A stretch of 7,273 nucleotides of DNA from an uncultured Oscillibacter sp. (GTDB lineage Bacteria > Bacillota > Clostridia > Oscillospirales > Oscillospiraceae): positions 1 through 7,273 of the forward strand of contig CAMXNV010000111.1 in the NCBI GenBank assembly GCA_947245315.1. The letters are read 5' to 3'. Position numbers and translations under genes: made by a program. A model generated the notes under the pieces. That model saw nothing but the letters and a program-made list of their open reading frames with translations. It did no database searches and was not told the DNA's origin. The first letter of the stretch is position 1, and each line of letters starts with the position of its first letter. Shown one piece after another: positions 1 to 6,013 of the stretch.

Positions 1-2
1 AG

Positions 3-55
3 AACCCTCTCCGTCACGGCTACGCCGTGCCACCTCTCCCAAAGGGAGAGGCAAG
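3..55 (+). repeat. Double-hairpin intergenic repeat, copy 1
   Basis: The element folds into two adjacent stem-loops: CACGGC (15-20), loop TAC, GCCGTG (24-29); then CCTCTCCC (33-40), loop AAA, GGGAGAGG (44-51), ending in GCAAG. It matches 7221-7273 in the same orientation with a single difference, at position 22, which lies in the first loop. No run of T follows either hairpin, so it is not an ordinary intrinsic terminator. From memory this resembles abundant small intergenic repeats of Oscillospiraceae; that link was not checked by search. Confidence 0.85.
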
Positions 56-116
56 TAAGTCTGCCGTGGAAACACACTGCCCGCTTTGGAAGCAGTGAGG
101 ACAACCGCCGCCCCCA

Positions 117-167
117 CTTGGCTCCCCCTCTGGGGGAGCAGTCCGGCCGCAGGCCGGACTGAGAGGG
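117..167 (-). repeat. Double-hairpin intergenic repeat, copy 2 (inverted, divergent)
   Basis: Read on the minus strand this has the same plan as copy 1: a CCCTCTCAGTC lead, a first hairpin (AGTCCGGCC at 140-148, loop 149-151, GGCCGGACT at 152-160) and a second hairpin (GCTCCCCC at 121-128, loop 129-131, GGGGGAGC at 132-139), ending CCAAG. Both stems are perfect although their sequence differs from copy 1. It starts 8 nt after the stop codon of the peptidase gene, so it lies in the 3' end of the operon transcript, where it could protect or end the mRNA. No U-tract is present. Confidence 0.8.
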
Positions 168-175
168 CTTTCCCC

Positions 176-2131
176 CTACAACTCCCAAGGCGGCTTCTTA
201 TCCGGCAGGGCCCAGGGGTCCTCCGACCCGTCCGTCTGCCGGGGCTTGGAGGACCTGGAGACCTGCCCCCATGCCTTGTTCCTGGAGAGGAATCGACTGC
301 ACCGGACGATCCACACCAAACAGAACAGAATGTAGACCACCGCCAGGACCTTCATCACCGCCAGCGCCGTAGGGTGCCCCCTCCCGCCCCGGGAGACGGG
401 CTCCCCGTTTAGATGGGCCTCCAGCATCTCCGCCAGGGCGGGGACGGTCTCCGGCTCGAAGACGTCCCCCAGGCCCACCGCCTCCACTGCCTCCCGGTAG
501 GGCCGGGAGAGGGACAGGGCCGACAGGTCCAGGTAGACCTCCCGCCCCTGCCGGGGGGAGTCCAGGTAGAGGAACCACAGGTCCAGGGCCGCCAGGGCGG
601 AGGTGGCGTAGCTGATGAAGTACAGGGGATTCTGGAAGTTGTGGGAGACCTCCACCCAGGAGGCGTCCTCCTCTACCCCGTCCTCGTAGGCGTAGCCGTA
701 TTCCTCCGAGAGCTCCTTGAAGAGCCGGTTCAGTTCCTCCAGGGACAGCTCCGGGTTCTCGTAGACGGCGGCCTGGAACTCGTCATACAGGCAGCCCTCC
801 AGGACGGAGTCCAGGATATTGTAGAGAATTAAATCCTGGTAGACCTGCCCGTAGCGCTCCCCGAAGAGCTCCCCGGCATAGCCGGTGAAAATCAGCTCCA
901 GGGCCTGGGAGTCGATCTCTCCCACGTCGATGTTGAAGTCCGCCCAGAGCTCGTGCTGGGCGCAGTAAAAGGTTTCGTTGAAGTGCCCGAACTCGTGGAC
1001 CAGGTCGCTGTAATCCTGGTAGTTCCCGTAAGGCGAGAGGAAGATAAAAGCGCTGCCGTAGGCCGGGAGGGCCAAGGTGTAGCTGGTGGGGAGTTTCTCC
1101 GGGGAGAACTCGATGTCATAGAGGTGATGGGCCCGCATGAAGTCGAAGGCCTCGCCCATCTCCCGGTCGAAGTCCCGGATGAAGGGCCCCACGCTGTCCA
1201 ACAGCTCCTCGCCGCTCCGGCGGCTCCGGATGTCCAGGGCCCGGATGTCCTGGTCCGTCAGGCGCTCCGACAGTTGGAGCTGGAGGGGCAGGATGTACTC
1301 CTTGGCCGCCTCCCGGAGGGGGGCCGCGTCCTCCAGAGTGTAGTCCCGGTTGTACTGGGCCCAATAGGCGTAGTCCGCGTAGCTGTCGTACCCCGCCTCC
1401 CGGGCGATCTCCGTCCGGAGCGCCACCAGTTCCCGGTAGAGCTCCCCGGCGGCCCGGCTCCGGGCGTCTTCCAGGGCGGAGGCGATCTCCCAATAGGCCT
1501 CCCCCTCGGGCCTCACGGCCTCCAGGTCCTCCCAGGTCCAGGTCCGGCCCTCCGTCTCCACGGGGACGCCCTTGGAGATGATCTGGTCGTACTCCTGGAC
1601 CAGCCGGTCCTCCCGCCCCCAGAGGGCGGATTGGTCCTCCGTGGCCCCCTCGTAGCCCAGGAGGCTCCGGGCCGTGCCCTCTCCGGCGCTGTCGTCCAGG
1701 ACCTCCCGGTAGGGGGAGGCGGCCAGGAGGGCGAAGGCCTGATAGCAGCGGTCAAAGAGGCGGCTCCACTGGCCGGAGAGCTCCAGGTAGAGGGCCGCGT
1801 CCTCCGGGGCGCCGCCCCCGGCGTCGTACTGGACGCCGCTGAGGGCCTGCTTAGTGATGAAGACGTTCATCTCCGAGAGGATCCGATCATAGAGCTCCCG
1901 GACCCGGTCCCGGGCCTGGCCCTTGGAGGAGGTGTTCTTTTGACAGATGCGCTCCAGCTCCTCCAGGGCCTCCGTCAGGGCGGTCTCGTCAAAGCCGGTG
2001 ACGGGCAGCATGCCGGCGTAGTCCACCGGCAGGTGTTCCTTCTCCGGGTAGCGCTTCCCCAGGGCGGGGACTGTCAGGCCCGCCAGCAGGGCGGCGGCCA
2101 GGAGCAGGCAGAGCAAGTGCTTTTTCCACAT
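176..2131 (-). CDS. Exported, membrane-tethered M3B-type oligoendopeptidase
   Basis: A zinc metallopeptidase of the thimet oligopeptidase/oligoendopeptidase F superfamily (M3B-like), predicted to cut peptides outside the membrane. Of 651 residues, 1-25 form a signal peptide (KK, long Leu/Ala core, VPALG). The zinc site is LVHEFGH (H379, E380, H383), with E405 in GEIDSQALE as the probable third ligand. Further M3B hallmarks are DEFQAAVYENPELS (450-463) and SHNFQNPLYFISYATSALAALD (H497, Y504, Y508), where the transition-state-binding His/Tyr lie. Residues about 588-609 form a hydrophobic span followed by a basic tail (RCSRFLSRNK), giving a C-terminal anchor with a cytoplasmic tail of about 40 residues. 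Family members are usually soluble cytosolic enzymes of about 560-600 residues, so export plus anchor is unusual. It is the last gene of the operon, 13 nt after the small membrane protein gene, with a GAGG-type ribosome site overlapping that gene's stop. Substrate unknown. Confidence 0.92.
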   Translation of the reverse strand: MWKKHLLCLLLAAALLAGLTVPALGKRYPEKEHLPVDYAGMLPVTGFDETALTEALEELERICQKNTSSKGQARDRVRELYDRILSEMNVFITKQALSGVQYDAGGGAPEDAALYLELSGQWSRLFDRCYQAFALLAASPYREVLDDSAGEGTARSLLGYEGATEDQSALWGREDRLVQEYDQIISKGVPVETEGRTWTWEDLEAVRPEGEAYWEIASALEDARSRAAGELYRELVALRTEIAREAGYDSYADYAYWAQYNRDYTLEDAAPLREAAKEYILPLQLQLSERLTDQDIRALDIRSRRSGEELLDSVGPFIRDFDREMGEAFDFMRAHHLYDIEFSPEKLPTSYTLALPAYGSAFIFLSPYGNYQDYSDLVHEFGHFNETFYCAQHELWADFNIDVGEIDSQALELIFTGYAGELFGERYGQVYQDLILYNILDSVLEGCLYDEFQAAVYENPELSLEELNRLFKELSEEYGYAYEDGVEEDASWVEVSHNFQNPLYFISYATSALAALDLWFLYLDSPRQGREVYLDLSALSLSRPYREAVEAVGLGDVFEPETVPALAEMLEAHLNGEPVSRGGRGHPTALAVMKVLAVVYILFCLVWIVRCSRFLSRNKAWGQVSRSSKPRQTDGSEDPWALPDKKPPWEL

Positions 2132-2144
2132 GGCCCGGCCCCCC

Positions 2145-2693
2145 TCAGCGCCCCGCCGGGGCCCGGTGCCGGAACCGCCGGAGCAGAACCAGGGCCGCCG
2201 CCACGTCCAGCACCGGCAGGAACTGGCACACGCTCCACAGGATGGCCAGGTCCTCCCCCTCCTCCCGGAGGCAGCGGATGGCCAGCCAGCCGGTGACGCC
2301 GCTCTGGAGGACCATGAGCCAGGTGATGGCCACGGGGATGGGCACCAGTAGCAGGAAGATTCCCCGGGAGGCCGCCACGATGGACCCCCAGGCCAGGACG
2401 CTCCAGAGGAAGTTCAGAATATAGAAGGGGATGGACCCCAGCTTCAGCGTCCGCCAGCCGGAGAAGAGGCGGGCCACGTCGTTCCGCCGGTAGGCCGAGA
2501 TGGCCGCCCCCACGCTGATCCAGCCCAGGAGCTGCACCAGCAGGATGGCCCCCAGGTAGACCAGAAACAGGGTGCCGTTGGCGCGGTTCCACCCGGCGCC
2601 TCCCCAGCCCAGGTAGAGGATGCCGATGGGGGCCGCCACGCTGAGGACCAGGTGGAGGTACATCCCCGCCAGGAAGAGCTTGGCCGTTCTCAT
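2145..2693 (-). CDS. Small multi-spanning membrane protein, unknown function
   Basis: I do not recognise this 182-residue protein. It is strongly hydrophobic, with about five likely membrane spans near residues 5-30, 42-66, 88-108, 111-132 and 150-170. A basic cytoplasmic-looking loop (YRRNDVARLFSGWRTLK, 68-84) and a basic C-terminal tail (LLRRFRHRAPAGR) suggest positive-inside ends. There is no enzyme motif. The start is firm: AAGGAGG sits 7 nt upstream of the ATG, and the ATG overlaps the AAA+ gene stop as ATGA, so the two are translationally coupled. The exported peptidase follows 13 nt later. Its place between a cytoplasmic ATPase and an extracytoplasmic peptidase suggests, as inference only, a membrane partner that links or scaffolds them. 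Confidence 0.88.
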   Translation of the reverse strand: MRTAKLFLAGMYLHLVLSVAAPIGILYLGWGGAGWNRANGTLFLVYLGAILLVQLLGWISVGAAISAYRRNDVARLFSGWRTLKLGSIPFYILNFLWSVLAWGSIVAASRGIFLLLVPIPVAITWLMVLQSGVTGWLAIRCLREEGEDLAILWSVCQFLPVLDVAAALVLLRRFRHRAPAGR

Positions 2694-3769
2694 GCCCGGT
2701 CCTCCTTATCCCCGCCCCCGGAGGCGGCCCGCACGTCCGCCGCCGTCAGCTTGGTCAGGTCCTCCCGGGTGACGGTCTCCAGCCCGGCCAGGCGGCCCGC
2801 CTGGCAGACCAGGACGCGCTCGAAGACGTTCCGGACCCCCCGGGCGTTGCCGAAGGAACCCGGGTCCCGGTTCCCCTCTTGGAGGAGGTCCCGGACGAGG
2901 CCCTCGGCGTCCTCTTCCAGCTCGTAGCAGCCCTTGGCGCAGCGCATTTTGAAAATCTCCAGCAGCTCCTCCGGCGTGTAGTCCTCGAAGTGGAGGAAGC
3001 GGTTAAAGCGGGACTCCAGGCCGGGGTTGGAGTGGATGAAGCGGTCCATCAGATCGTCGTACCCGGCGGCGATGACCACCAGGTCGTCCCGGTGGTCCTC
3101 CATGGCCTTGAGGATGGTGTCGATGGCCTCCTGGCCGAAGTCGTTTTCCGAGGACCCGTTGAGGGCATAGGCCTCGTCGATGAACAGCACGCCCCCCAGG
3201 GCTTTCTCGATCACCTTCCCGGTCTTCAGGGCCGTCTGGCCCACGTAGCCCGCCACCAGGCCGCTCCGGTCCACCTCCACCAGCTGGCCCTTGGAGAGGA
3301 TGCCCAGGGCGTGGTAGATTCGGGCCATGAGCCTGGCGATGGTGGTCTTGCCGGTGCCCGGGCTTCCGGAGAAGACCATGTGGAGGGACAGGTCCGTCAC
3401 CGGCAGGCCGTTCTGCTCCCGGAGCTGGTGGACCTTTACCAGGTCGATGAGGCTCCGGACCTCCCGCTTCACGGCGGCCAGGCCCACGTAGCCCTCCAGC
3501 TCCTTTTGCAGGTCCTCCAGCTTCTCCGGCGGGGGCGGGGCCTCCTCCTCCTCCCCCTTGTTCCCCTCACCGGCAGAGGCGGCGGGCGCGGCGGGGGACG
3601 GGGGCGCCTTGGGCGTCCCGGCGGGCGTCTCCTTGGGCTCCGACGCCCGGGGGGCCTCCGGCCCGCCCCAGAAGTCCGAGCCCATGCGGCGGAGGTTGTG
3701 CTCCGTCAGCGTCTGGATGACCTCCAGCTGCTGGAGGATGATCTGGTCCTTTTTGTCCTTCTTATCCAT
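2690..3769 (-). CDS. CbbX/SpoVK-type AAA+ ATPase with N-terminal helix and acidic/proline linker
   Basis: A cytoplasmic AAA+ ATPase of the CbbX/CfxQ/SpoVK (also EccA-like) group, ring-forming remodellers that act on protein partners. In 359 residues: Walker A GSPGTGKTT (135-143), probable pore loop SGLVAGYVGQT (169-179), Walker B VLFIDEAY (194-201), sensor 1 region VVIAAGYDD (231-239), arginine-finger region NPGLESRFNR (248-257) and sensor 2 GNARGVRNVFE (307-317). The core is complete. Before it lie a charged amphipathic stretch (1-33, ending RRMGSDFWG) and a low-complexity Pro/Ala/Glu linker (about 36-82), perhaps a docking head on a tether. The ATG overlaps the end of the Gx transporter gene by 8 nt (ATGGATAA), and the downstream gene overlaps by ATGA. 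The target is unknown; SpoVK-like annotation would not prove a sporulation role, and no Rubisco gene is nearby to support a CbbX role. Confidence 0.93.
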   Translation of the reverse strand: MDKKDKKDQIILQQLEVIQTLTEHNLRRMGSDFWGGPEAPRASEPKETPAGTPKAPPSPAAPAASAGEGNKGEEEEAPPPPEKLEDLQKELEGYVGLAAVKREVRSLIDLVKVHQLREQNGLPVTDLSLHMVFSGSPGTGKTTIARLMARIYHALGILSKGQLVEVDRSGLVAGYVGQTALKTGKVIEKALGGVLFIDEAYALNGSSENDFGQEAIDTILKAMEDHRDDLVVIAAGYDDLMDRFIHSNPGLESRFNRFLHFEDYTPEELLEIFKMRCAKGCYELEEDAEGLVRDLLQEGNRDPGSFGNARGVRNVFERVLVCQAGRLAGLETVTREDLTKLTAADVRAASGGGDKEDRA

Positions 3770-4298
3770 GTCCGTCCGCCTTTCCTCGATTCATCAAGCC
3801 CGTGTGGCCCAGCCCCCGGAAGAGACAGGCGGAGGCCAGGCCGGTCAATCCGCCGGTCAGTAGGGATACGGCCAGCAAAACGGGCAAATAATACAGGGGA
3901 GCCCCGCTGCCCAGGGTCCACACCGCCGCGGCGATCTGGCCGCAGTTGTGGGCCGCCGCGCCGCCCACGGACACACCGTAGACGGACAGGCCCCGCCCCT
4001 GGGAGAGGAGGGCCATGGTCCCCAGGGCGCTCAGCCCTCCGAGAAGGGAGAAGATCAAAGCGTTCATATTCCCGGCGAAGAGGGCCCCCAGCAGGCACCG
4101 GGCCAGCAGGATCAACAGCGCCTCCCCGGCCCCCAGAGCATAGAGGGCGAAGACCGTGACAATATTGGCCAGCCCCAGCTTGACCCCGGGGATAGGAATC
4201 GCCAGGGAGAGGGGAAACAGGTTCTCCAAATAGCTCAGCGCCAAAGCCATAGCCGTCAACAGAGCGCAGAGGGTAAGTTGTTTGGTTGTCAGCTTCAC
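3762..4298 (-). CDS. Gx transporter family membrane protein (old name heptaprenyl diphosphate synthase component I)
   Basis: An integral membrane protein of 178 residues with about five spans, recognised by LSYLENLFPLSLAIPIPG (21-38), KLGLANIVTVFALY (40-53), the polar GNMNAL segment (76-81) and SVGGAAAHNCGQ (110-121). The family is S-component-like in look. It is widely annotated as heptaprenyl diphosphate synthase subunit I, but it lacks any prenyl synthase motif (no DDxxD). In Firmicutes it recurs beside NusG domain II proteins and ApbE near Rnf or flavin-based extracellular electron-transfer genes, as it does here, suggesting a role in supplying or assembling the flavinylated redox partner (inference). 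The start is GTG, placed by GGAGGG 5 nt upstream (4304-4309) and by the KLTTKQLTL N-terminus typical of the family. It overlaps the AAA+ gene by 8 nt. Confidence 0.9.
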   Translation of the reverse strand: MKLTTKQLTLCALLTAMALALSYLENLFPLSLAIPIPGVKLGLANIVTVFALYALGAGEALLILLARCLLGALFAGNMNALIFSLLGGLSALGTMALLSQGRGLSVYGVSVGGAAAHNCGQIAAAVWTLGSGAPLYYLPVLLAVSLLTGGLTGLASACLFRGLGHTGLMNRGKADGHG

Positions 4299-4303
4299 AA
4301 TAT

Positions 4304-4309
4304 CCCTCC
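4304..4309 (-). promoter_or_regulatory. Ribosome binding site for the GTG start of the Gx transporter gene
   Basis: On the minus strand GGAGGG lies 5 nt before GTG at 4298-4296. It decides the non-ATG start. It also forms the last, degenerate unit of the heptad repeat at 4312-4366, so ribosome site and repeat are continuous. Confidence 0.8.
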
Positions 4310-4311
4310 CC

Positions 4312-4366
4312 CGTCCTTCGTCTCTCGTCCCGCGTCTCTCGTCCTCGTCCCCCGTCCTTCGTCCCC
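4312..4366 (-). repeat. Degenerate heptad tandem repeat in the leader of the Gx transporter gene
   Basis: On the plus strand CGTC begins at 4312, 4319, 4326, 4333, 4340, 4346, 4353 and 4360: eight copies with spacing 7,7,7,7,6,7,7. Read in the transcript, units are of the form GGGACGA, AGGACGG, GAGACGA and GAGACGC. The array is purine-only apart from the C of each GACG and occasional CG, and runs straight into the ribosome binding site. No protein is encoded in it. Its role is unknown; the G-rich strand could form RNA structure or bind a repeat-recognising protein. Confidence 0.85.
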
Positions 4367-4414
4367 CCGCAGGGGAGGGGGAATGCTCAAGGGGGGACGC
4401 CAGTCCCCTCTTGA
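4361..4414 (-). other. Competing stem-loops in the NusG-II / Gx intergenic gap
   Basis: TCAAGGGGGGAC (4387-4398), loop GCCA, GTCCCCTCTTGA (4403-4414) makes a 12-bp stem with one G-T wobble on the plus strand, which becomes an A-C mismatch in the minus-strand transcript. The block GGGGGGAC at 4391-4398 is also a perfect 8-bp complement of GTCCCCCC at 4361-4368, at the edge of the heptad array. The two pairings exclude one another. No U-tract follows, so a standard terminator is not indicated. Any regulatory role is inference. Confidence 0.55.
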
Positions 4415-4448
4415 ATGAGGGATGAATGAATGGAGCGGGCGGAGCCGT

Positions 4449-4466
4449 CGCCGCCAGGCGGCGGCG
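4449..4466. other. GC-rich hairpin after the NusG domain II gene
   Basis: CGCCGCC (4449-4455), loop AGGC, GGCGGCG (4460-4466) is a perfect 7-bp stem, about 20 nt past the stop codon of the NusG-II gene in the transcript direction. It may shield the 3' end of the upstream cistrons. There is no T-run, so it is not called a terminator. Confidence 0.5.
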
Positions 4467-4484
4467 CAGCAGAGCGGAATTTAT

Positions 4485-4931
4485 TCATCCCGTCACCGCA
4501 TCTACGTTCCCCGGGTCCGCCGCGCCGCCCTCCAGGCGAATAATCACCCTCGCCGGGAGGCAGACGATGCTCTGCCCGCTCCGGGTGATGGTTCCGGTGT
4601 GAACACAGTCTTGGGTAGGGCAGTCGGACCGGGCCACCCGGAGACCCATTTCCCCATCGGATTTCACATGGTCCAGGGAGGAGACCTCCCCCCGAAGGGC
4701 GGCGCACACCTCCAGGGTATAGCCGTTGTGTTCGTAAGCCCGGGGCGCGGCGATCAGCTCCTCCAGCGGGAAGCGGTCCACCTCCCGCCCGTCCACGGAG
4801 ACCACGGCGGTCAAGCCCTCCTGCGTTCCGCCCCGCCACTGGAAGAAAGCGATCCCCAGGGCCAGGGCCGCCACGCACAGCACCACGAGCCCATCCCAGG
4901 CCGTGGGCCGGAGCCTAGGAAACGGTTTCAT
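4485..4931 (-). CDS. NusG domain II-containing membrane-anchored protein
   Basis: This 148-residue protein has a short basic N-terminus, one uncleaved signal-anchor span (about 13-31, GLVVLCVAALALGIAFF) and an extracytoplasmic NusG domain II beta fold. The family signature is clear: SDCPTQDCVHTG (102-113), then GQSIVCLPARVII (119-131), giving three conserved cysteines at 104, 109 and 124. Despite the name it lacks the NGN and KOW domains of transcription factor NusG. Such proteins recur beside ApbE and Gx transporters in flavin-linked redox loci, and from memory resemble one of the accessory Eet proteins of the Listeria-type electron-transfer locus. The cysteines may bind a metal or take part in redox chemistry (inference). 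The ATG lies 17 nt inside the apbE coding end. No good ribosome site is seen at normal distance (GGAGG is 15 nt away), so coupled translation is likely. Confidence 0.9.
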   Translation of the reverse strand: MKPFPRLRPTAWDGLVVLCVAALALGIAFFQWRGGTQEGLTAVVSVDGREVDRFPLEELIAAPRAYEHNGYTLEVCAALRGEVSSLDHVKSDGEMGLRVARSDCPTQDCVHTGTITRSGQSIVCLPARVIIRLEGGAADPGNVDAVTG

Positions 4932-5976
4932 AGGTATACCCGCTGCCCTCCTCCGGGACGAAGTTGAACTGCCCAGTCTTGTCGGCCACGACGACGCGCC
5001 CGTCCTCCGTCACCAGCACCAGGCTGAACAGGGCGCCGCCCTGCTGGCTCCGCCAGAAGTCCAGGGCCTTTTCCTCCCCCATGACAAACAGGGCGGTGGA
5101 GTAGGCGTCGCACATAGCGCCGCCGGCCCCCGAGCCCGCCACCACGGTGACGGAGGTCAGGCCGCTGTCCGCCGGGCGGCCCGTGGCGGGGTCGATAATG
5201 TGGTGGTAGGTCTTCCCGTCCTGCTGAAAGTAACGCTGGTAGCTCCCCGAGGTGACGGCGAAGGAATCCACCAGCTCCAGCACGCCCACCAGGGCGTTCC
5301 GGTCGTCCGGATGGGCCGGGTCCTGGACACCCACCCGCCAGGGGGTCCCGTCGGGCCGGTCGCCCCAGGCCAGGACGTTGCCTCCCAGCTCCGCCAGGGC
5401 CCGGGGGACCTCGTACTCGTTAAAAATCTGAGTCAGCTTGCCGGCGGCGTAGCCCTTGGCGATGCCCCCCAGGTCGATGGCCTGTCCGGGGCCCAGGGTG
5501 ACCGTCCGGTCCTCCACCCGCACGGCGGAGCCGTCCACCCGCTCCAGCAGCTCCTGAAGCTCCGCCTCGCCGGGGACCCGGTATTCCTCCCCCCCGGCGA
5601 AGCCCCAGGCGGCCACCACCGGGGCGATGGTGATGTCAAAGGCCCCATCCGTCTCCCGGCGATAGGCCTCCGCCGCGCTCAAAATAGGAATCAGCTCTTC
5701 ATCCAATTCCCCCAGCTCCAAAGTCCCGGCGGCGTTCAACCGGGAGACCGCGCTGTCCGGGTCCGTCCGGGAGAGCTGCTTCTCCAGGTCCCGAATGACG
5801 TCCTCACAGGCGTAGGCCGCGGCGGGGGAGCGCTCCCCATAGGTAGTGATGAGCATGGCCGTGTCCATGGCAATGACCTGGATACTCTCCCGGGCCTCGT
5901 CCGGGTCCACGGGGGCGGCGCAGCCGGAGAGCAGCAGGAGCGCCGGTAAAACACATAAGAGGAGACGTCTCATCAT
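4915..5976 (-). CDS. apbE: FAD:protein FMN transferase, lipoprotein (ApbE family)
   Basis: Catalyses Mg2+-dependent transfer of FMN from FAD to a Thr/Ser of an exported redox protein, such as RnfG/RnfD-type or FMN-bind domain partners. Numbered from the chosen start (353 residues): lipobox LLLLSGC with Cys19 as the lipidated residue, MDTAMLITTYG (37-47), RTDPDSAVSRLN (70-81), TDGAFDITIAPVVAAWGF (109-126), IDLGGIAKGYAA (167-178), LAELGGNVLAWG (194-205), WRVGVQDP (213-220), VTSGSYQRYF (241-250), HHIIDPATGRP (258-268) and CDAYSTALFVMG (289-300), the last holding the metal-binding Asp/Thr. All hallmark blocks are present, so an active enzyme is expected. I chose the ATG at 5976 because GAGG lies 7 nt upstream and a lipoprotein signal starts there; the next ATG (5973) is also possible. 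An upstream in-frame ATG at 6057 lies beyond the promoter. It is the first gene of the operon. Confidence 0.96.
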   Translation of the reverse strand: MMRRLLLCVLPALLLLSGCAAPVDPDEARESIQVIAMDTAMLITTYGERSPAAAYACEDVIRDLEKQLSRTDPDSAVSRLNAAGTLELGELDEELIPILSAAEAYRRETDGAFDITIAPVVAAWGFAGGEEYRVPGEAELQELLERVDGSAVRVEDRTVTLGPGQAIDLGGIAKGYAAGKLTQIFNEYEVPRALAELGGNVLAWGDRPDGTPWRVGVQDPAHPDDRNALVGVLELVDSFAVTSGSYQRYFQQDGKTYHHIIDPATGRPADSGLTSVTVVAGSGAGGAMCDAYSTALFVMGEEKALDFWRSQQGGALFSLVLVTEDGRVVVADKTGQFNFVPEEGSGYTYETVS

Positions 5977-5983
5977 AAGTAAA

Positions 5984-5987
5984 CCTC
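5984..5987 (-). promoter_or_regulatory. Ribosome binding site that sets the apbE start
   Basis: GAGG on the minus strand lies 7 nt before the ATG at 5976-5974 and 10 nt before the next ATG at 5973-5971. It supports the shorter lipoprotein form over the longer in-frame extension up to 6057. Confidence 0.7.
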
Positions 5988-6013
5988 GCGTTCGCAGAAT
6001 CATAATGCAATAT

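Noticed and set aside
75..97. Hairpin CACTGC/GCAGTG between the first two repeat copies
   Set aside because: A 6-bp stem with an 11-nt loop is weak and has no T-run or matching copy in the window.
121..160. Intrinsic terminator of the operon
   Set aside because: Two strong stems are present, but neither strand has a T-run after them.
953..2296. Long plus-strand reading frame of 447 codons, and a similar one at 2879-4159
   Set aside because: They lie opposite genes with clear family motifs. Their translations are Gly/Pro/Val/Leu-rich without domains, and high GC keeps antisense frames open.
3762..4298. Heptaprenyl diphosphate synthase component I as a real prenyl-synthase function
   Set aside because: The protein is polytopic, lacks aspartate-rich prenyltransferase motifs, and has the Gx transporter signatures; the older name is misleading.
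4312..4366. CRISPR-like array
   Set aside because: The unit is 7 nt with no spacers and there are no cas genes.
4485..4931. Transcription factor NusG
   Set aside because: Only domain II is present, behind a membrane anchor; there is no NGN or KOW domain.
5977..6013. FMN riboswitch upstream of apbE
   Set aside because: The predicted leader is only about 30 nt and holds no conserved riboswitch structure.
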